Shown piece by piece: positions 11,082-23,400 of a DNA stretch of 64,000 bases. The translations under genes were made by a program, and so were the position numbers. Numbering within the stretch: position 1 is the first letter of the stretch; the number at the start of each line of letters is the position of its first letter. The stretch comes from Aspidapion aeneum (Eukaryota; Arthropoda; Insecta; Coleoptera; Brentidae), in NCBI GenBank assembly GCA_963576565.1, contig OY755042.1:107313314-107377313 (forward strand), in the 5' to 3' direction. The notes under the pieces were generated by a model. The model was not told where the DNA came from, made no database searches, and was given only the letters and a program-made list of their open reading frames with translations.

Positions 11082-11823
11082 CAGGGTGTCTCTAAAAGGT
11101 CTGTACAAAATATTAGCAAATATTCCTGAGGTCAAAATAAGTCGATTTAAAGCAACTTACCTTAGTCAGAAATTGCTCCGTTTCAGAGATACAGGGTGTT
11201 TTTTATTTTAATTGAACCAAGTGAAACTATTTTCCCAGAAATTGACTAATACCTACCAAAAATGATTAAACGACAAAAAAAAAATTAATAACTCATTTAC
11301 TGACGAAATTTAATCCTTAAAGGTAGCAGCAAAATCTTTTGATCCAAAAGAATTTCAATATTCCATTGAGGCATCGAACACTAAAAACGGAAATATCTCG
11401 AAAACGGCTCACCCTAGCAGATCTTATCAAAAGTACCTTTTATGCTTAAAAAAGTTCAGGATTATTTTATCAACAAAAAAAGTTGAAAAATACACTGAGA
11501 AAAAAGTTATGGTCATTTTAAACCATAAGATGAGCATTGTGAAGCGCCCTCTAACGGCCACAGTGAAAACGTGTCCATATTTAGGTTTCGCATCCCAAAA
11601 AACCCCCGAGTACCAATTTTTAAAGTAATGTTCATAAATTTTAATAAAATCGATTTTTAATTTTTAAACTTACCACCCTGTGTCTATCTAAATCGACTTA
11701 TTTTGACCTCAGGAATATGTGCTAAGATTTTGTACAGACCTTTTAGAGACTAAAGACTAAAGACTTATTTTGACCTCAGGAATATGTGCTAAGATTTTGT
11801 ACAGACCTTTTAGAGACACCCTG
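11082..11823. mobile_element. MITE with ~65-bp inverted repeats and a duplicated right end
   Basis: The ends begin CAGGGTGTCTCTAAAAGGTC and are flanked by TA. The right inverted repeat is present twice in tandem (about 11697-11751 and 11766-11823), separated by a short TAAAGACTAAAGA filler. It has no coding capacity. Confidence 0.75.
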
Positions 11824-12526
11824 TATATGAAGTTTTTTAATAATAATTAATTAACGAAAAGAAGGTTAAATTATAGTTTTTATTTTTGGTAAAATAACAA
11901 AAATCAATAAATGGTATTATTATAACATTGTCTTGTTTCATAAAATAAACCATATATCTATAATAGATATATGAAATAAACAAATTGAACCCAAGTTCAA
12001 TATAACAAAGTTAAATAAGGCTAAACAAATTAAGGCTAGTCTAAAATGTTTCAGGAAAAATGCAAAAATGATAGAAATGTATCTAAATACAAAATCAATT
12101 CCTGATTTGAGCTTTTCATTTTAGAATTATTTTTACATTTTGCTATTATTACTTATTTAATTACTTAAAACACTGGGAAATAAGAAATTAATCTACCTAG
12201 GTTATATTGCTAAGAAAAAGGTAACTTTGTTTTAACTAAAATACAGAGTGGAACTTATGAATTTTTCCTTTATTTTAATCATCATACAAAACCTAATAAA
12301 ACTAAAACTGAGATGTGCAAAAATTTGGTTTTCCTTAGGAAAAAAAATAACATAAAGCTTCAATTTTATGTTAAAAATTTTGTGATTAATGTTTCTCAGG
12401 GATTCTTATTAAAGAAATGTGTAGCTACTGATATTTTATAAAAACAAAAAGGTATGTATTATTTTGTTTTCTTTAAAATATTTCTACAAAACTATATTTT
12501 TTTGTATTTTTTTTCGAGTCATAAGG
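11824..12526. other. AT-rich intergenic DNA
   Basis: No gene is recognised. It holds a 23-bp near-perfect palindrome at 11951-11973 (CATATATCTAT arms). Confidence 0.4.
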
Positions 12527-12667
12527 GGCCTACAGACACGCGAGCATTTCTTGAGATTAGTACGCGCGAACTAATCTCTGCATACATGTACGTTTGGTGG
12601 AATTGCCTACACACACGAAGACAAAATTAAACGTTCTAAACATACAAACAACTTTCACTTCTCATTT

Positions 12668-12798
12668 CCAAACTAGTAAGAACTTCTCATTTTGAAATTT
12701 GTTAGAGAAGTTGCCTTTACTTTTATCCCAATTCTTTTTACGGAATACCATTTTCGCGTACTTGGCTTTTTTTTACATGAAATGTTTTTGTTATGACT
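12668..12798 (+). repeat. Dispersed repeat R3, copy a
   Basis: This ~130-bp block (landmarks TACTTTTATC, CAATTCTTTTTACGGAAT, GTACTTGGCTTTTTTT) recurs at 30522-30656 in the same orientation and at 61545-61634 inverted. Its class is not identified. Confidence 0.6.
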
Positions 12799-12913
12799 TC
12801 ACTAATTTTTTAAAGGATATGGATAATATTTAAGTTTTAAAGTAGTAAAATATGCGGAATATTGGTGGGTGTGCTTTTGGGCTGTTCGGCCGTCGTCGTT
12901 GGAAATTCGTTCT

Positions 12914-12949
12914 CGACGTTTCGCCATCTCGAGTGGATGGCATCTTCAG
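12914..12949 (-). ncRNA. Candidate hammerhead ribozyme core
   Basis: On the minus strand, CTGAAGA is followed by a hairpin (GCCATC / GATGGC) and then GAAACGTC. This matches the CUGANGA - stem II - GAAA order of a hammerhead core. Hammerhead motifs are known in the terminal regions of Penelope-like elements, and this one sits in that position. Self-cleavage is not shown. Confidence 0.55.
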
Positions 12950-13139
12950 GAGATGTTGACTGTTTGTCGGCTTCTCGAAGACTGGTTAGTCTGTCGCGGG
13001 CGCAGGTTATATACGTTATGGTGGGCGGGGCGTATATCAGAGCTGGTCGGTGATTGGTCACATTCCCTTGATTCAGTTTTGTTATTGTAAGCGAGCCGTT
13101 TAGTGTTTTTTAAGAACCGGTACCCATGTTCTGTTAATT

Positions 13140-13738
13140 TTAAGTTTCTTCAGATCTGTTGAAGTTCTGCTGGTGTTTATGCATTTCGATTGCTTCTCTA
13201 TAGAGTCTTGGATAGTATGAAGAGGAGGCGCAGAGAACTTGTGTGTCTTCGAATTTTATTCGGTGGTCTTCATTGTTTAGTGTGTGGTCTGCAACTGCGG
13301 ATTTTTCCGTATGTCCGAGTCGACAGTTGGCTTTGTGTTCTTTGATTCTTGTGTTTACGGACCGTTTGGTTGTTCCGATGTAGACAATTCCACAGGTACA
13401 GGGAATGCGGTATACCCCCGAAGAACTTAGTGGGTTCCTTATATCCTTCGCAGATCTGAGGTGGTTCTCGATCTTCTTAGATGGCTTGAAGATCGTTTTT
13501 ATGTTGTGTTTTCCCAGAATACGTCCGATCCTATCTGTCACTCTAGGGATGTAGGGCAGAAAGGCTCTTGAAGTAACTTCGCGGTTGCTCAGTCCACCGC
13601 TACTGTTACTTCTAGTGCTCGGCTTTGGTCGTATACATTTATCTATGTCGCTTTGAGTGTATCCATTTGCTACAAGGGCGTTTTTAAGATGGTTTAATTC
13701 TTTGTCTAGATGTTCTGGTTTATAAACACGATATTATC
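13140..13738 (-). pseudogene. Penelope-like C-terminus with GIY-YIG endonuclease
   Basis: Reading from 13738 downward, a linker region (GVYKPEHLDKELNHLKNAL, GYTQSDIDKCI, FLPYIPRVTDRIGRILGKHN) leads into GVYRIPCTCGIVYIG, the GIY-YIG catalytic core, and then RSVNTRIKEHK with the conserved Arg, ending in a stop near 13140. GIY-YIG domains nick target DNA for Penelope-like insertion. The frame is open over this fragment, but the reverse transcriptase is absent, so the copy is dead. Confidence 0.85.
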
Positions 13739-13873
13739 AATGCGTTTTGCCTAGACACCGAGAGATTTGCTCGCGTAAATCGTGCGCGCGAAGAAATCTT
13801 CGAGAGATTAGTATGCGCAAACTTGTACGCGCGTACTAATCTCTAGAAATGTTCGCGTGTCTGTAGGCCCCTT

Positions 13874-14272
13874 TAAATGGGTTTTCTATTGTTTTGATTT
13901 TTTATATAACTTATGGGATATTATGTGTCCTATACAATTTTTTTCCCAATAAACATTTTTCTTTATTTAGAAAAGGCTTAATTTTTGAATATATTGTAGT
14001 AAAATTGTAATAAATTTACGATAGTAAACAGATAATAAGTCAATTTATAAAATTCGATGAGTGATTTTTTTCGTTTGCTTGGAATTGGATACCGTGTGTT
14101 CTGAAGTTCTTAATTAACTGTGGCTCTATAGTCAGCTCACAACCAAAAATTTTGATTGATTGTAGTAATTTATTTTTTTAACAAAAATCACCACTGTTTT
14201 TTTTATCACACTTGTCACAGTACTTACTCTAATGTCATATTTGTACAAATAAATACCTTACTAATATATACC
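13874..14272. other. Downstream flank of ebony
   Basis: AT-rich; it holds the probable ebony 3' UTR and polyadenylation signal (14169-14174 on the minus strand). No other feature is seen. Confidence 0.5.
14169..14174 (-). terminator. Candidate ebony polyadenylation signal AATAAA
   Basis: A minus-strand AATAAA about 100 nt past the ebony stop codon, at a plausible distance. It is not proven. Confidence 0.4.
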
Positions 14273-14413
14273 TTATTTTATAGGTTTCCAATGAACAATT
14301 GCCCTTTGGGAGTCCGGCGCTTTTGCAAATGGTTTGTAGTTATTTTCTGCCATGTATTGGTTAACTTGGTAGTCAAGCAAAGTTCGATATTTGTAGACGT
14401 CCGAACCAAGTTG
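14273..14413 (-). CDS. ebony: ebony coding exon 15 (stop codon)
   Basis: 47 codons including TAA, ending in [15 protein letters not shown]. This matches the conserved Ebony C-terminus ([14 protein letters not shown]). Confidence 0.95.
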   Translation of the reverse strand, partial: QLGSDVYKYRTLLDYQVNQYMAENNYKPFAKAPDSQRAIVHWKPIK

Positions 14414-17400
14414 CTGAAACAATCACAAAATGTTTTTGTCAATTTATTTTTACCATTAGCTTGGATTTTTTTAAGGTAAGTTAGGGAATGTCAAAAGTCT
14501 TTAACAAATCTGAAGAAGACCAAAAAGGAAATGTATTGAAAGATCGACAAAATCTAAAAAAATTATAATATCTAGATTTCGAGTATTTTTTGTTAGGTAT
14601 CAGCTTAGAATTCTGTTTCAGGTTTTTTTTTTAATATTAAATTGTTGAAAACTACATAGTCATTAAATCAGTCAATGAGTTTGAAGTTAATACCTGGGTA
14701 AGTGGACTGGTATTTGTGGTGAATATACCAGCAAACTGTTTCCTGGTTGCCAGTTTGAGCACCTCGCTTTCCATAAATTGCATAACGGCAACGTTGTCTT
14801 TAGCGCCGAGACTGGAGTGAGTAGCCATCATAAAAGAATGCAAGATTTGTCCTTTACCAGGAGGCAATTGGTTATCTCTAAAAATTAGGAGAAGCTTTAA
14901 TTATCAGATTAGATATAGATTACGTTCATTGTTAAGGCAAGAAATGTTGACAGGGGCTGAGATATATAAGATAGCGGCGATAAAGCCTAAATTGACACAG
15001 GTGTACATTTAAAATATAAACTAAAACCTCCAAAAACACCCCTGACCCTCCAAAAATTTGCGGTATTTTCAAATTTTCTTAAAAACTAAGCTGCTTTATT
15101 GTAGACAATAAAATTCTATTTTTAACAAGATATAATTCAATCGAGTTAAATTAATAAATAACAAACTCTCCAGCGGCGTCCGTTACTTGAAGTAACTTAG
15201 AAAAGTTGAAAAAATATCCATGTTTTTCCCAAGATTAATTCGATTTTTTTTAAACTAATGTTTATAGCAAAACATGTGTTATATTTTTTTATAGACAATA
15301 AAATTTTCTTTAAAATGATGTACAACATGATCGGATTAACTATATGTTCTCTGTTTAGGGCATCGAAGAAATAACTATGTTCTCTGTTTAGGGGCATCCG
15401 TAAATTAAATCAATTTTTAAAAGACAAAAATAAACCATTTTTGTTACACGTTTTATCTAATTTTCTCAGAAATTAAGCTTAATATAAAAATACTCTGCCA
15501 ATATATGGGCCCCTAAGCTCACACTAGGTACTATAGTTATAGTGTACGTGTGAGCTAATATAACTAAAAACTTAAATATATTTTATTCAACTCCAGACTA
15601 AATTACCTTTTGTTTGATACCACACAAGCCATGTTTTGACTTAAACCCAAATTTTTTAAATCTACCCCCACCCTTAAAAAAACAAAAACTAAAATTTTGT
15701 TAAACTCCGGACTCAATTACCTTTCGTTTGATATCACACACGCCATATTTTCACTTAAACTCTACTTTTTGAAATATACCCCCACCCTTTTTTAAAAATA
15801 AATTAAAATGTATTTTGTTTAACTCCAGACTCAATTACCTTTCGTTTGATATCACACACGCCATATTTTCACATAAACTCTAATTTTGAAATCTACCCCC
15901 ACCCTTTTATTTGGTTTGTGTTCGGTGGATTTTGACCCAGCCTAGGTACCAAATTTCATTAAAATCGGCCAAGCGATTATTGAGTTATGCGCGTTGGTCG
16001 TTACAGACAGACAGACAGGCAGACATACAGACAGACGGCGCAACAAAAAAGTTTCAAAATCATCTGAAACGCAAAGATATATAAAAAATTTTGAAATCTG
16101 AGCAACTTTTTTTTTCTCGAAAAAATTAGGATCACCGTAGCTCACACTACTATAGTATAGTATATGTGTGAGCTAAAAATAATATTATACTTTATTGTAG
16201 ACAGCGAAATTCCCTTTTCAACAATATGAAATTTGTTGAGGTTTCACTTCTAACAAACTCTCAAGCGACGTCCATAAATAGGGTGATTTAAAAAAATCAT
16301 TAAAACCAACATGTTTTTCACAGGTTTTATTCAAGTTTCTTAAAAACCTAACTCTTTATCAAAAAATGTGTTCTTTACTTTGTCATAGACAATAAAATTC
16401 CCTTTTAAATAATGTATAAAAAAGTAAAATACTCTGCCAATCTATGGGCACCTAACCTCACACTAGGTACTATAGTTATAGTGTGAGCTAATATAATCAA
16501 AAACTGAAATATATTTTATTCAACTCCAGACTCAATTACCTTTCGTTTGATACCACACAAGCCATGTTTTGACTTAAACTCAAATTTTTTAAATCTACCC
16601 CCACCCTTTTAAAAAAAACTAAAATGTATTTTGTTTAACTCCAGACTCAATTACCTTTCGTGTGATATCACACACGCCATATTTTCAATTAAACTCTAAT
16701 TTTTGACATCTACCCCCACCCTTTTTTTAAAAATAAACTAAAATTAATTTTTTTTAACTCCAGACTTAATTACCTTTCGTTTGATATCACACACGCCATA
16801 TTTTCACATAAACTCTAATTTTTGGAATCTACCCCCACCCTTTTATTTGGCTTGCGTTCGGTGGATTTTGTTCATTTTTAAATGGGACCATCACGGCCCG
16901 AGACCCAACTTAGGTACCAATTTTCATTAAAATCGGACAAGCGGTTTTTGAGTTATGCGGGTTGGTCGTTACAGACATACATACAGACAAACATACAGAC
17001 AGACAGCAAAACAAAAAAGTTTCAAAAATCATCTGAAACGCAAAGATATATAAAAATTTTTGAAATCGGAGCAACTTTTTTTTTCTCGAAAAAATTAGGA
17101 TCACCATAGCTCACACTACTTATAGTAGTAGTGTGAGCTAAAATATTTTATAGTTACCGCTCCAGTGGTATCCTTAATTTAAAGTAATTATTTAAAATCA
17201 CCTACTAATCAATTTTTTACAGGTTTTATTCAATTTTCTTAAAAACTAAGCTTCCTACGAGAAAATGTCTTCCTAACTTTTCAGTGAATAATAAAATTTC
17301 CTTTTAAACGCTGTCACAAAATATGATAGAGAATATGGCTCTCCAGGGACGTCCGTATTTTATGGTCACTCTCAAAAATTATCAAAAACACATTTTTGTT

Positions 17401-20400
17401 TAAAAAAAATTAACAAACGAAGATCTATAGGATAGAATAAATTATAAAGTACTTTTTTTTCCTAAAAAGCTTATTTTTCTTTAAAAATACAGAAAATATG
17501 TAACTAAAATTGATTATTTCGGTTATTTTTGGAAATTTATTTTTGTAAGTACACCCCTGGAGACTTTCCTTTGAAAAAAACCCCACACAGCTTTTGAAGG
17601 GAAATTGTATTTTCTACAATAAAGTATACTACATATTTCTTTCCTAGAAGTCTAGTTTTTGAAAAAACTTTATAAAACCTATAATACACATGTTTTTTCG
17701 AAATAATCCCAATTTACGGACGCCACTGAAGAACTACTTGCTTTTCCTAACCTTATCGACCCATACATTGTTAGAAAGAGAATTCTGTTCACCACAATAA
17801 ACTGTTTTTTGAAATTTTTAATAAAAAGGGTAGTTTTTAACAAAATTGAATAAAACTGAAAAAAAAACAGGTTTTTGGGGGTTTGAGGGGAATTTTCTCC
17901 GTCCCTGTCGACATTTCGAGTTGGCAATAGGGATATTCGGATTCAGCGGGGTCGAATTAGGGGGAAATGGTCTGTTGCCAAAAAAAGAGCCTTTTCAAAT
18001 TTTTTGCTCTATCAAGTGGTGGTTTCCCCAAATTCCACAACAACAAATTCTTCTTTTACGGCTTATGCGCAGAGTAAACCTTGCACCTATGCCTAGCTTT
18101 ATTTATCAAAAGAAGTGACACTTAACTTAACAAATCAATTTTAATGACCATTTAAGATTGAAATAAACATTGTTTATACCTAATAGGCCCTTCCAAAGTC
18201 TCCAAAAATTCAAATATCACATTTAGCTTCGATTTTATATGCACATCAGGCTCGTCTCTAGCATCGAAATTCATTGCTACTCCTATGATTTGACCACATT
18301 CTGATCTAAAAACCAAAACAAAATCAGGTAATAGTAAAAACAAGATTTTAAAGCAGAATTCTTTACTTCTTATAAGCGAAACCTCTCTTTGCGGACACAT
18401 CTATTAAGCGGACACTCGCTTTAATCGGATAAATTTGTTGGAGCCAAGCTTTTCCCTATTTGTTTACATGTAAAATTCACTCCTATAACCGGACACTCTA
18501 ATAACGGGACGCGGACAATTTTTTTTGGTTAAGAAATTCTGAAACCTCCCTTAACCGGACGCGAACCTCTGACGGGACGGAGCAGTGTTGCCAACTATTG
18601 GAAAGCGAAAATCCGTAGCGTGAACGCGAAAAATCTGTAAAAATCCGTAGGTTCAAAGAAGACTAAAAACAAAAAAAAGGTGCTTTTTTACAATTAAAAC
18701 GTTTATATTGGTTTGATTTTTTTCTTATTTTGACAGTGACAGGAGTGAACAACTTTTTTGGTTCGGAATTGCACGAGAACGGTACGGTACCTACCGCTCC
18801 GTTCCAACGGATCCAAATAAACTTTTTTGCAATGCCGCCAATTTTTTTAACGGATAAACCGTTATAAAAAAAGAAATAAAAAGGACGTACTTTTTTAACC
18901 TTTTTTATTTAGTTAAGGTACGTACAAATACTAATATTTTCTAGTGCAACATACATAACGTAAAACATAGTTTAACTTTCGTGGCGCGAAGCGTTGTTTG
19001 ACTCCCCATCAAACAACGCGCGAAGTAATACAATTCGTTCTAAATAGTGTTGCAACGACCGTCCGCTAGATGTCTAGAAAAATAAGATCACTGATCCAAG
19101 CAAAACCCTTTTACAAAATGATTAAAATGTAGGAGTCTGAGGACTTATAAGGAGGAATGAGGCGCGGCCGCCGTTGTGTTTCGATGTTTATCGTTTTTTA
19201 GTAAAATTGCCAAAAATCTGTAGATTTGGATCCAAAATCGGATATCGGAGATCGAAATCCAAAATCCGTAGATCTACAGATAAATCCGTAGGGTTGACAA
19301 CACTGGGACGGCGCTACACGACATGGGCATAAATATTACGTAATATGTTGGCAACAACGCACTCTGCAGCCGGGGAATTACCTCTTTCCGTTTTAATGCG
19401 AAGACTACAACATATTTTTATTTTGTGTTTTATTTTTATTGTTCAGTTGGGTGGTAATAGATCTCTTTGAAATGGTGCCTAGTTCTTAGTTTACGTGAAA
19501 AAATGGAAGTTGTTAACGTTTCGGAGAAGGAAAATCTATCAGCACGAAAGATCGCTGAAAAATTTAATATCGGAAAAGTTCAAGCAGCGGAAATTGTTAA
19601 TAAATATATATTAAAATTTCGCAGTTCTCTCTTATAAGCGGACACCTCCAATAAGTGAACAAAATCGGCGAAACCGTGAATTTCCGCTTATAGGAGGTTT
19701 CACTGTATATCACACGCTTAAACCCTTTTATTATTTTTTATTATTTCTTGGATATAATTTTTAGAATTCTAGCTGCAACTGACATTAATTCAACTAACCT
19801 AGCAATAAAACTGAGCTCTTTCTCAACAAGTGGTTCCCACAAAGCATCAATTAGTTCATCATAATCGCGTTCCGATAGGTCGTCCAATATCCACTGCTCC
19901 AAGTCAGCTTTTTGAAAGAAACTCGTAGTCACCATGCTAAAATTTAAAGTGACATTGATCATTGATCTTGAACGCCAATCGTAGCTGATAACGGACGCAT
20001 CTAATGAACAGTAATAATTAACGGACTAATTAACGTGATAATCAACCCCGTACCCGCTCCAAGGACTCTTCCTTGAACCTCTGCCAAGGTAATATATTAC
20101 ATTAATCACAATGTATATTAATTACCTTGACAGAGGTTCATGAAGAGTGCTTCGAGCGGGTACGGGGTTGATTATCACGTTAATGAGTCCGTTAATTATT
20201 ACTGTTCATTAGATGTGTCCGTTATCAGCCACGATTGGCGTTCAAGAGATCAGCTGATGCGTTGGCGTAGGTATCGTGGATGACAAACAAAGCATTGTTT
20301 ACATTAAAATGCATTTAGTTAATTAATGGAGTTTCTTTTTATTTTTTTTGTAAAAATGCCCACTATTTGTGCCGTTGTAGGTTAAATAAGGGCGATAAAG

Positions 20401-23400
20401 ACAGTTTAACAGTTTTATAAGACCAAAGGGAAGAGTTACGAGTGCATTAAAGGGACAAAAGAGTTTAATCCCTCAAAAGTGGAGAATTGTCTGATTCCTT
20501 TCTTAAATATGCCAGAGTTTGTTCAAAACATTTTTTAACAGGAAAAAAGTAATATTAATAAATTCGTTTTAAGCCAGATTTACCTAAAATGGTCATTTAG
20601 TGCTTAATTTGCTTAATAGCTCCGTTTTCTAACTGTACCATAACACTACCTTTGAAAATAATTAAATTACCAAAAAAATCAAAAACACACTGAGCATAGG
20701 CACTAAAACCGCAAAAAAATGCTTTGTTTGTCATCTACGCCTGAAGAAAATTACGAGATCCAAAATGATCAATAAGTTCAAGTTATAGCAAGACTCACAT
20801 TTTGGTTATTTAAAGAATATTTGTAATTCAGAATTGGCAAAAAAGTTTTAAAAGTGATAAGAGTTATGATGCAGTCTTCATAAAAAGAATAGTCAGATAT
20901 AAATCTAGGTGCATCAAAAACAGGACACAAACAATACTTCAGAACTCTTTACAACTACTTACTTACTAAAGGCATATTTATACTTCGTAGATACCTTTCC
21001 GCAAATAATCAGGAAATAAAGAGTATTAAACTGAAACTTCAACCAACCAATAAACAGGGAAAAGAATCAAAGAATTGGTTTTGCAATTTATTTTTTTTCA
21101 GTTAAGGCTCCGAGGAGAGATATAGATATTGTACAGTAGGATTCTAATGGAGAATGATTTTCATGAACAAGAAGAAGAGTAAAGTGGGTTTCGTACAGAC
21201 AGATCTTGTAGTGATAATGTTTTTTATCTTAAACAAGTAATTGGGAAAAGGACAAAAAATATAGACTTATGTTACCTTTGTGGACCTACAAAAAGCATAT
21301 GATAACGTTCCAGTAGAAAAATTATGGACAGTGTTAGAGCAAACTAATATCAATCATACATACATAAAAGCGATATAAAAACTATACATAAATATAGAGT
21401 ATTTAACTGAAACTTTAATGAACCAATAAAAAAGGGAAGGAATTAAAGGAAATGATATTGCAAACAACACTATCAAGTATATTAACAACTTAAGATGTAC
21501 TTTTGTAATCTTGTTGGTATTTTAACCTTTTTAACTACTAAATATTTAACCAAGGCCAACACAAAAACAGAGGCCACGACCCTGAAAAAATCAGCTGTTC
21601 TCCGTGGGCTGAATTTTACGTTGGGTCTTATGGGAGGTCAGACGTTTTTTTCTGATATTTTTAAAATAACGCTACAGATTTCCGCAAAATTTCAGTGAAA
21701 TATTCTCAGACACCATCCCAATATTCCACCAAAGTTGTGTAAGGAAGCAACATGATTAAAAGGTTAAAATCTTCAAGATTTAGCATTTCTTATTTTGATT
21801 TCAAATTACCCGCCATGTACCAAATGCAAACTGTTATATTTGACATTGTCATCTGTGTTTGTCACATTCGCTTCTGTTTTAAACTTAATTTTTGTGTGAG
21901 CTATGAAGCGGCTCTGAAAAACTAAGGATTACTATAGTTTAAAAAAAATGTCCTGAAAGAATATAGTAAAAACAATTTCAAAGCCGGCTTTATTTAAAAA
22001 AAATATCAAATATTCATGAACCGTCATTCCAACTTCAATATTTTAAAGACAATTAGCTGTGTCGTAACGTGACCATCAAAAAAAAATCAGCCCCGCATGT
22101 GACGTCAACAAAGTGGAGGATCGTGGCCCGTCCGTTTTGATAGCCCTGATTTAACAAATATTAGTTTGACTGAAGAATGGTCAAAAATAGTATATGACGA
22201 CAATACTTACTCTAAGACAGCCATTTTAAACTCCGGTTTTAGCATCTCGGCAGTGAAATTCGGCGATGCTGTTGTGCTTAACCTATTTTCTGACGTCATA
22301 CTTTCCAAAATCTGTCCTAAATTTGACGCCGAGATAAAATCGCCAATGTCTGAAATAAAAATAACAAATCTATATATTTTATTTGCTGTGGAATTATATT
22401 TTATAAGCTAAATTTTTATTTCCAGGTCCCAAATAATTAAATTTAATCATAATCTGATCCATCACGCTTTTAATAGGTTTTGTTTACACAAAAGAAGAGC
22501 AAAAAAAAACAATTTTCAGCATGCTGCTAAATAAGAGGCTGCTTCCCATAATATTCTGAAAAAAGCAGTCCAACAAAATGAAAGTGACTTACTGACAGTG
22601 TATCCTTTTTCAGCCAATCTGGATATGGTAAAAATAGAATTTAAGGAATTTCCACCGATTTCATAAAAGTTGGCGTCCACAGAGATGACTGATCTGGCGG
22701 ACCTTCCCAGTACCAAGGCCACAGTGTCGAACAGATCTTTCGCTGCGGTCATAAGATTTTGTGGAACGCCCTCATACGAGACTTCGACCTCCGGATTCCA
22801 ATCGTCTATTAAAAAGAAAGGTAATATGTTTTTATTTGTTAATGAAAAGGGGCAAAACATTTCAGATGATTTAAGGCCACTAGTTTTATATGGCCAGTCT
22901 CCTTAAGTTTTGTTTGTGTTGAGTAACTTAAGCATAGATTCCTTAATTAATATGTTTGGGTTCTATTTCTGGAATCATACTTTCTCCATTATATTTTCAA
23001 TAATAAGCTTTTATTTCTTTTCATTTGAAACATATAAAGTTTATTGCTAAATTCGGTTTAGTATTTTAAAAATAGTAAAACACTTAAACTACTAAGAGAA
23101 TTATTTTTAGTTGACTTCTTACCATTATTATTTGTGTTCTCATAGCTCTTCAAAAGCTGTTGTCTATCGATTTTTCCATTAACCAGAAGAGGAATTGATT
23201 CTACCAGTACAACTTGCGGTATCATGTAATTTGTCAGTTTATTGCTCAAAAAACCCTCGATTTGGTGTTCTGTCATCAATTTCTTCGTTGTCACAAAAGC
23301 TAAGAGAGCTTGGTCGATTTCTCCTGGTTGATAACACAACACAACAGCTTTGTCGACCTAAAAAGAAAATATTTGAAATTTAAAGTTTCGGTGTATTATT

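Larger units (their letters stand above)
12862..13738 (-). mobile_element. Penelope-like retroelement, 5'-truncated
   Basis: The minus strand carries the C-terminal part of a Penelope-like polyprotein ending in a GIY-YIG endonuclease, followed by a ~280-bp 3' region with a hammerhead-like motif. The reverse transcriptase part is missing. A tiny derivative of its 3' end lies at 7361-7447. Confidence 0.8.
12527..13873. mobile_element. TIR element (GGGGCCTACAGACACGCG ends) hosting a Penelope-like fragment
   Basis: The left end GGGGCCTACAGACACGCGAG, followed by a CATTTCTTGAGATTAGTACG block, is mirrored at 13820-13873. The ends resemble Harbinger or hAT MITE termini, but I see no clean target duplication. 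Its interior carries repeat R3 and the Penelope-like fragment at 12862-13738. Confidence 0.6.
15000..17830. repeat. Diverged ~190-bp tandem repeat field in ebony intron 13
   Basis: The landmark GACAATAAAATT (or close variants) starts at about 15104, 15293, 16199, 16388 and 17283. The spacing is 189 bp where no insertion intervenes. A second landmark is CTC(T)CCAGnGGCGTCCGT. Units after 17540 are inverted. Two HINE-like elements (15487-16176 and 16426-17143) interrupt the array. Confidence 0.65.
18371..19708 (+). mobile_element. pogo/Tigger-like relic with nested hAT MITE
   Basis: The ends carry GCGAAACCTC / CAGTGAAACCTCCTATAAGC-type inverted repeats with repeated GCGGACAC motifs, as in Tigger/pogo elements. 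TA follows the right end. The interior keeps a short CENP-B-type helix-turn-helix and is split by a 723-bp hAT MITE. Confidence 0.7.
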
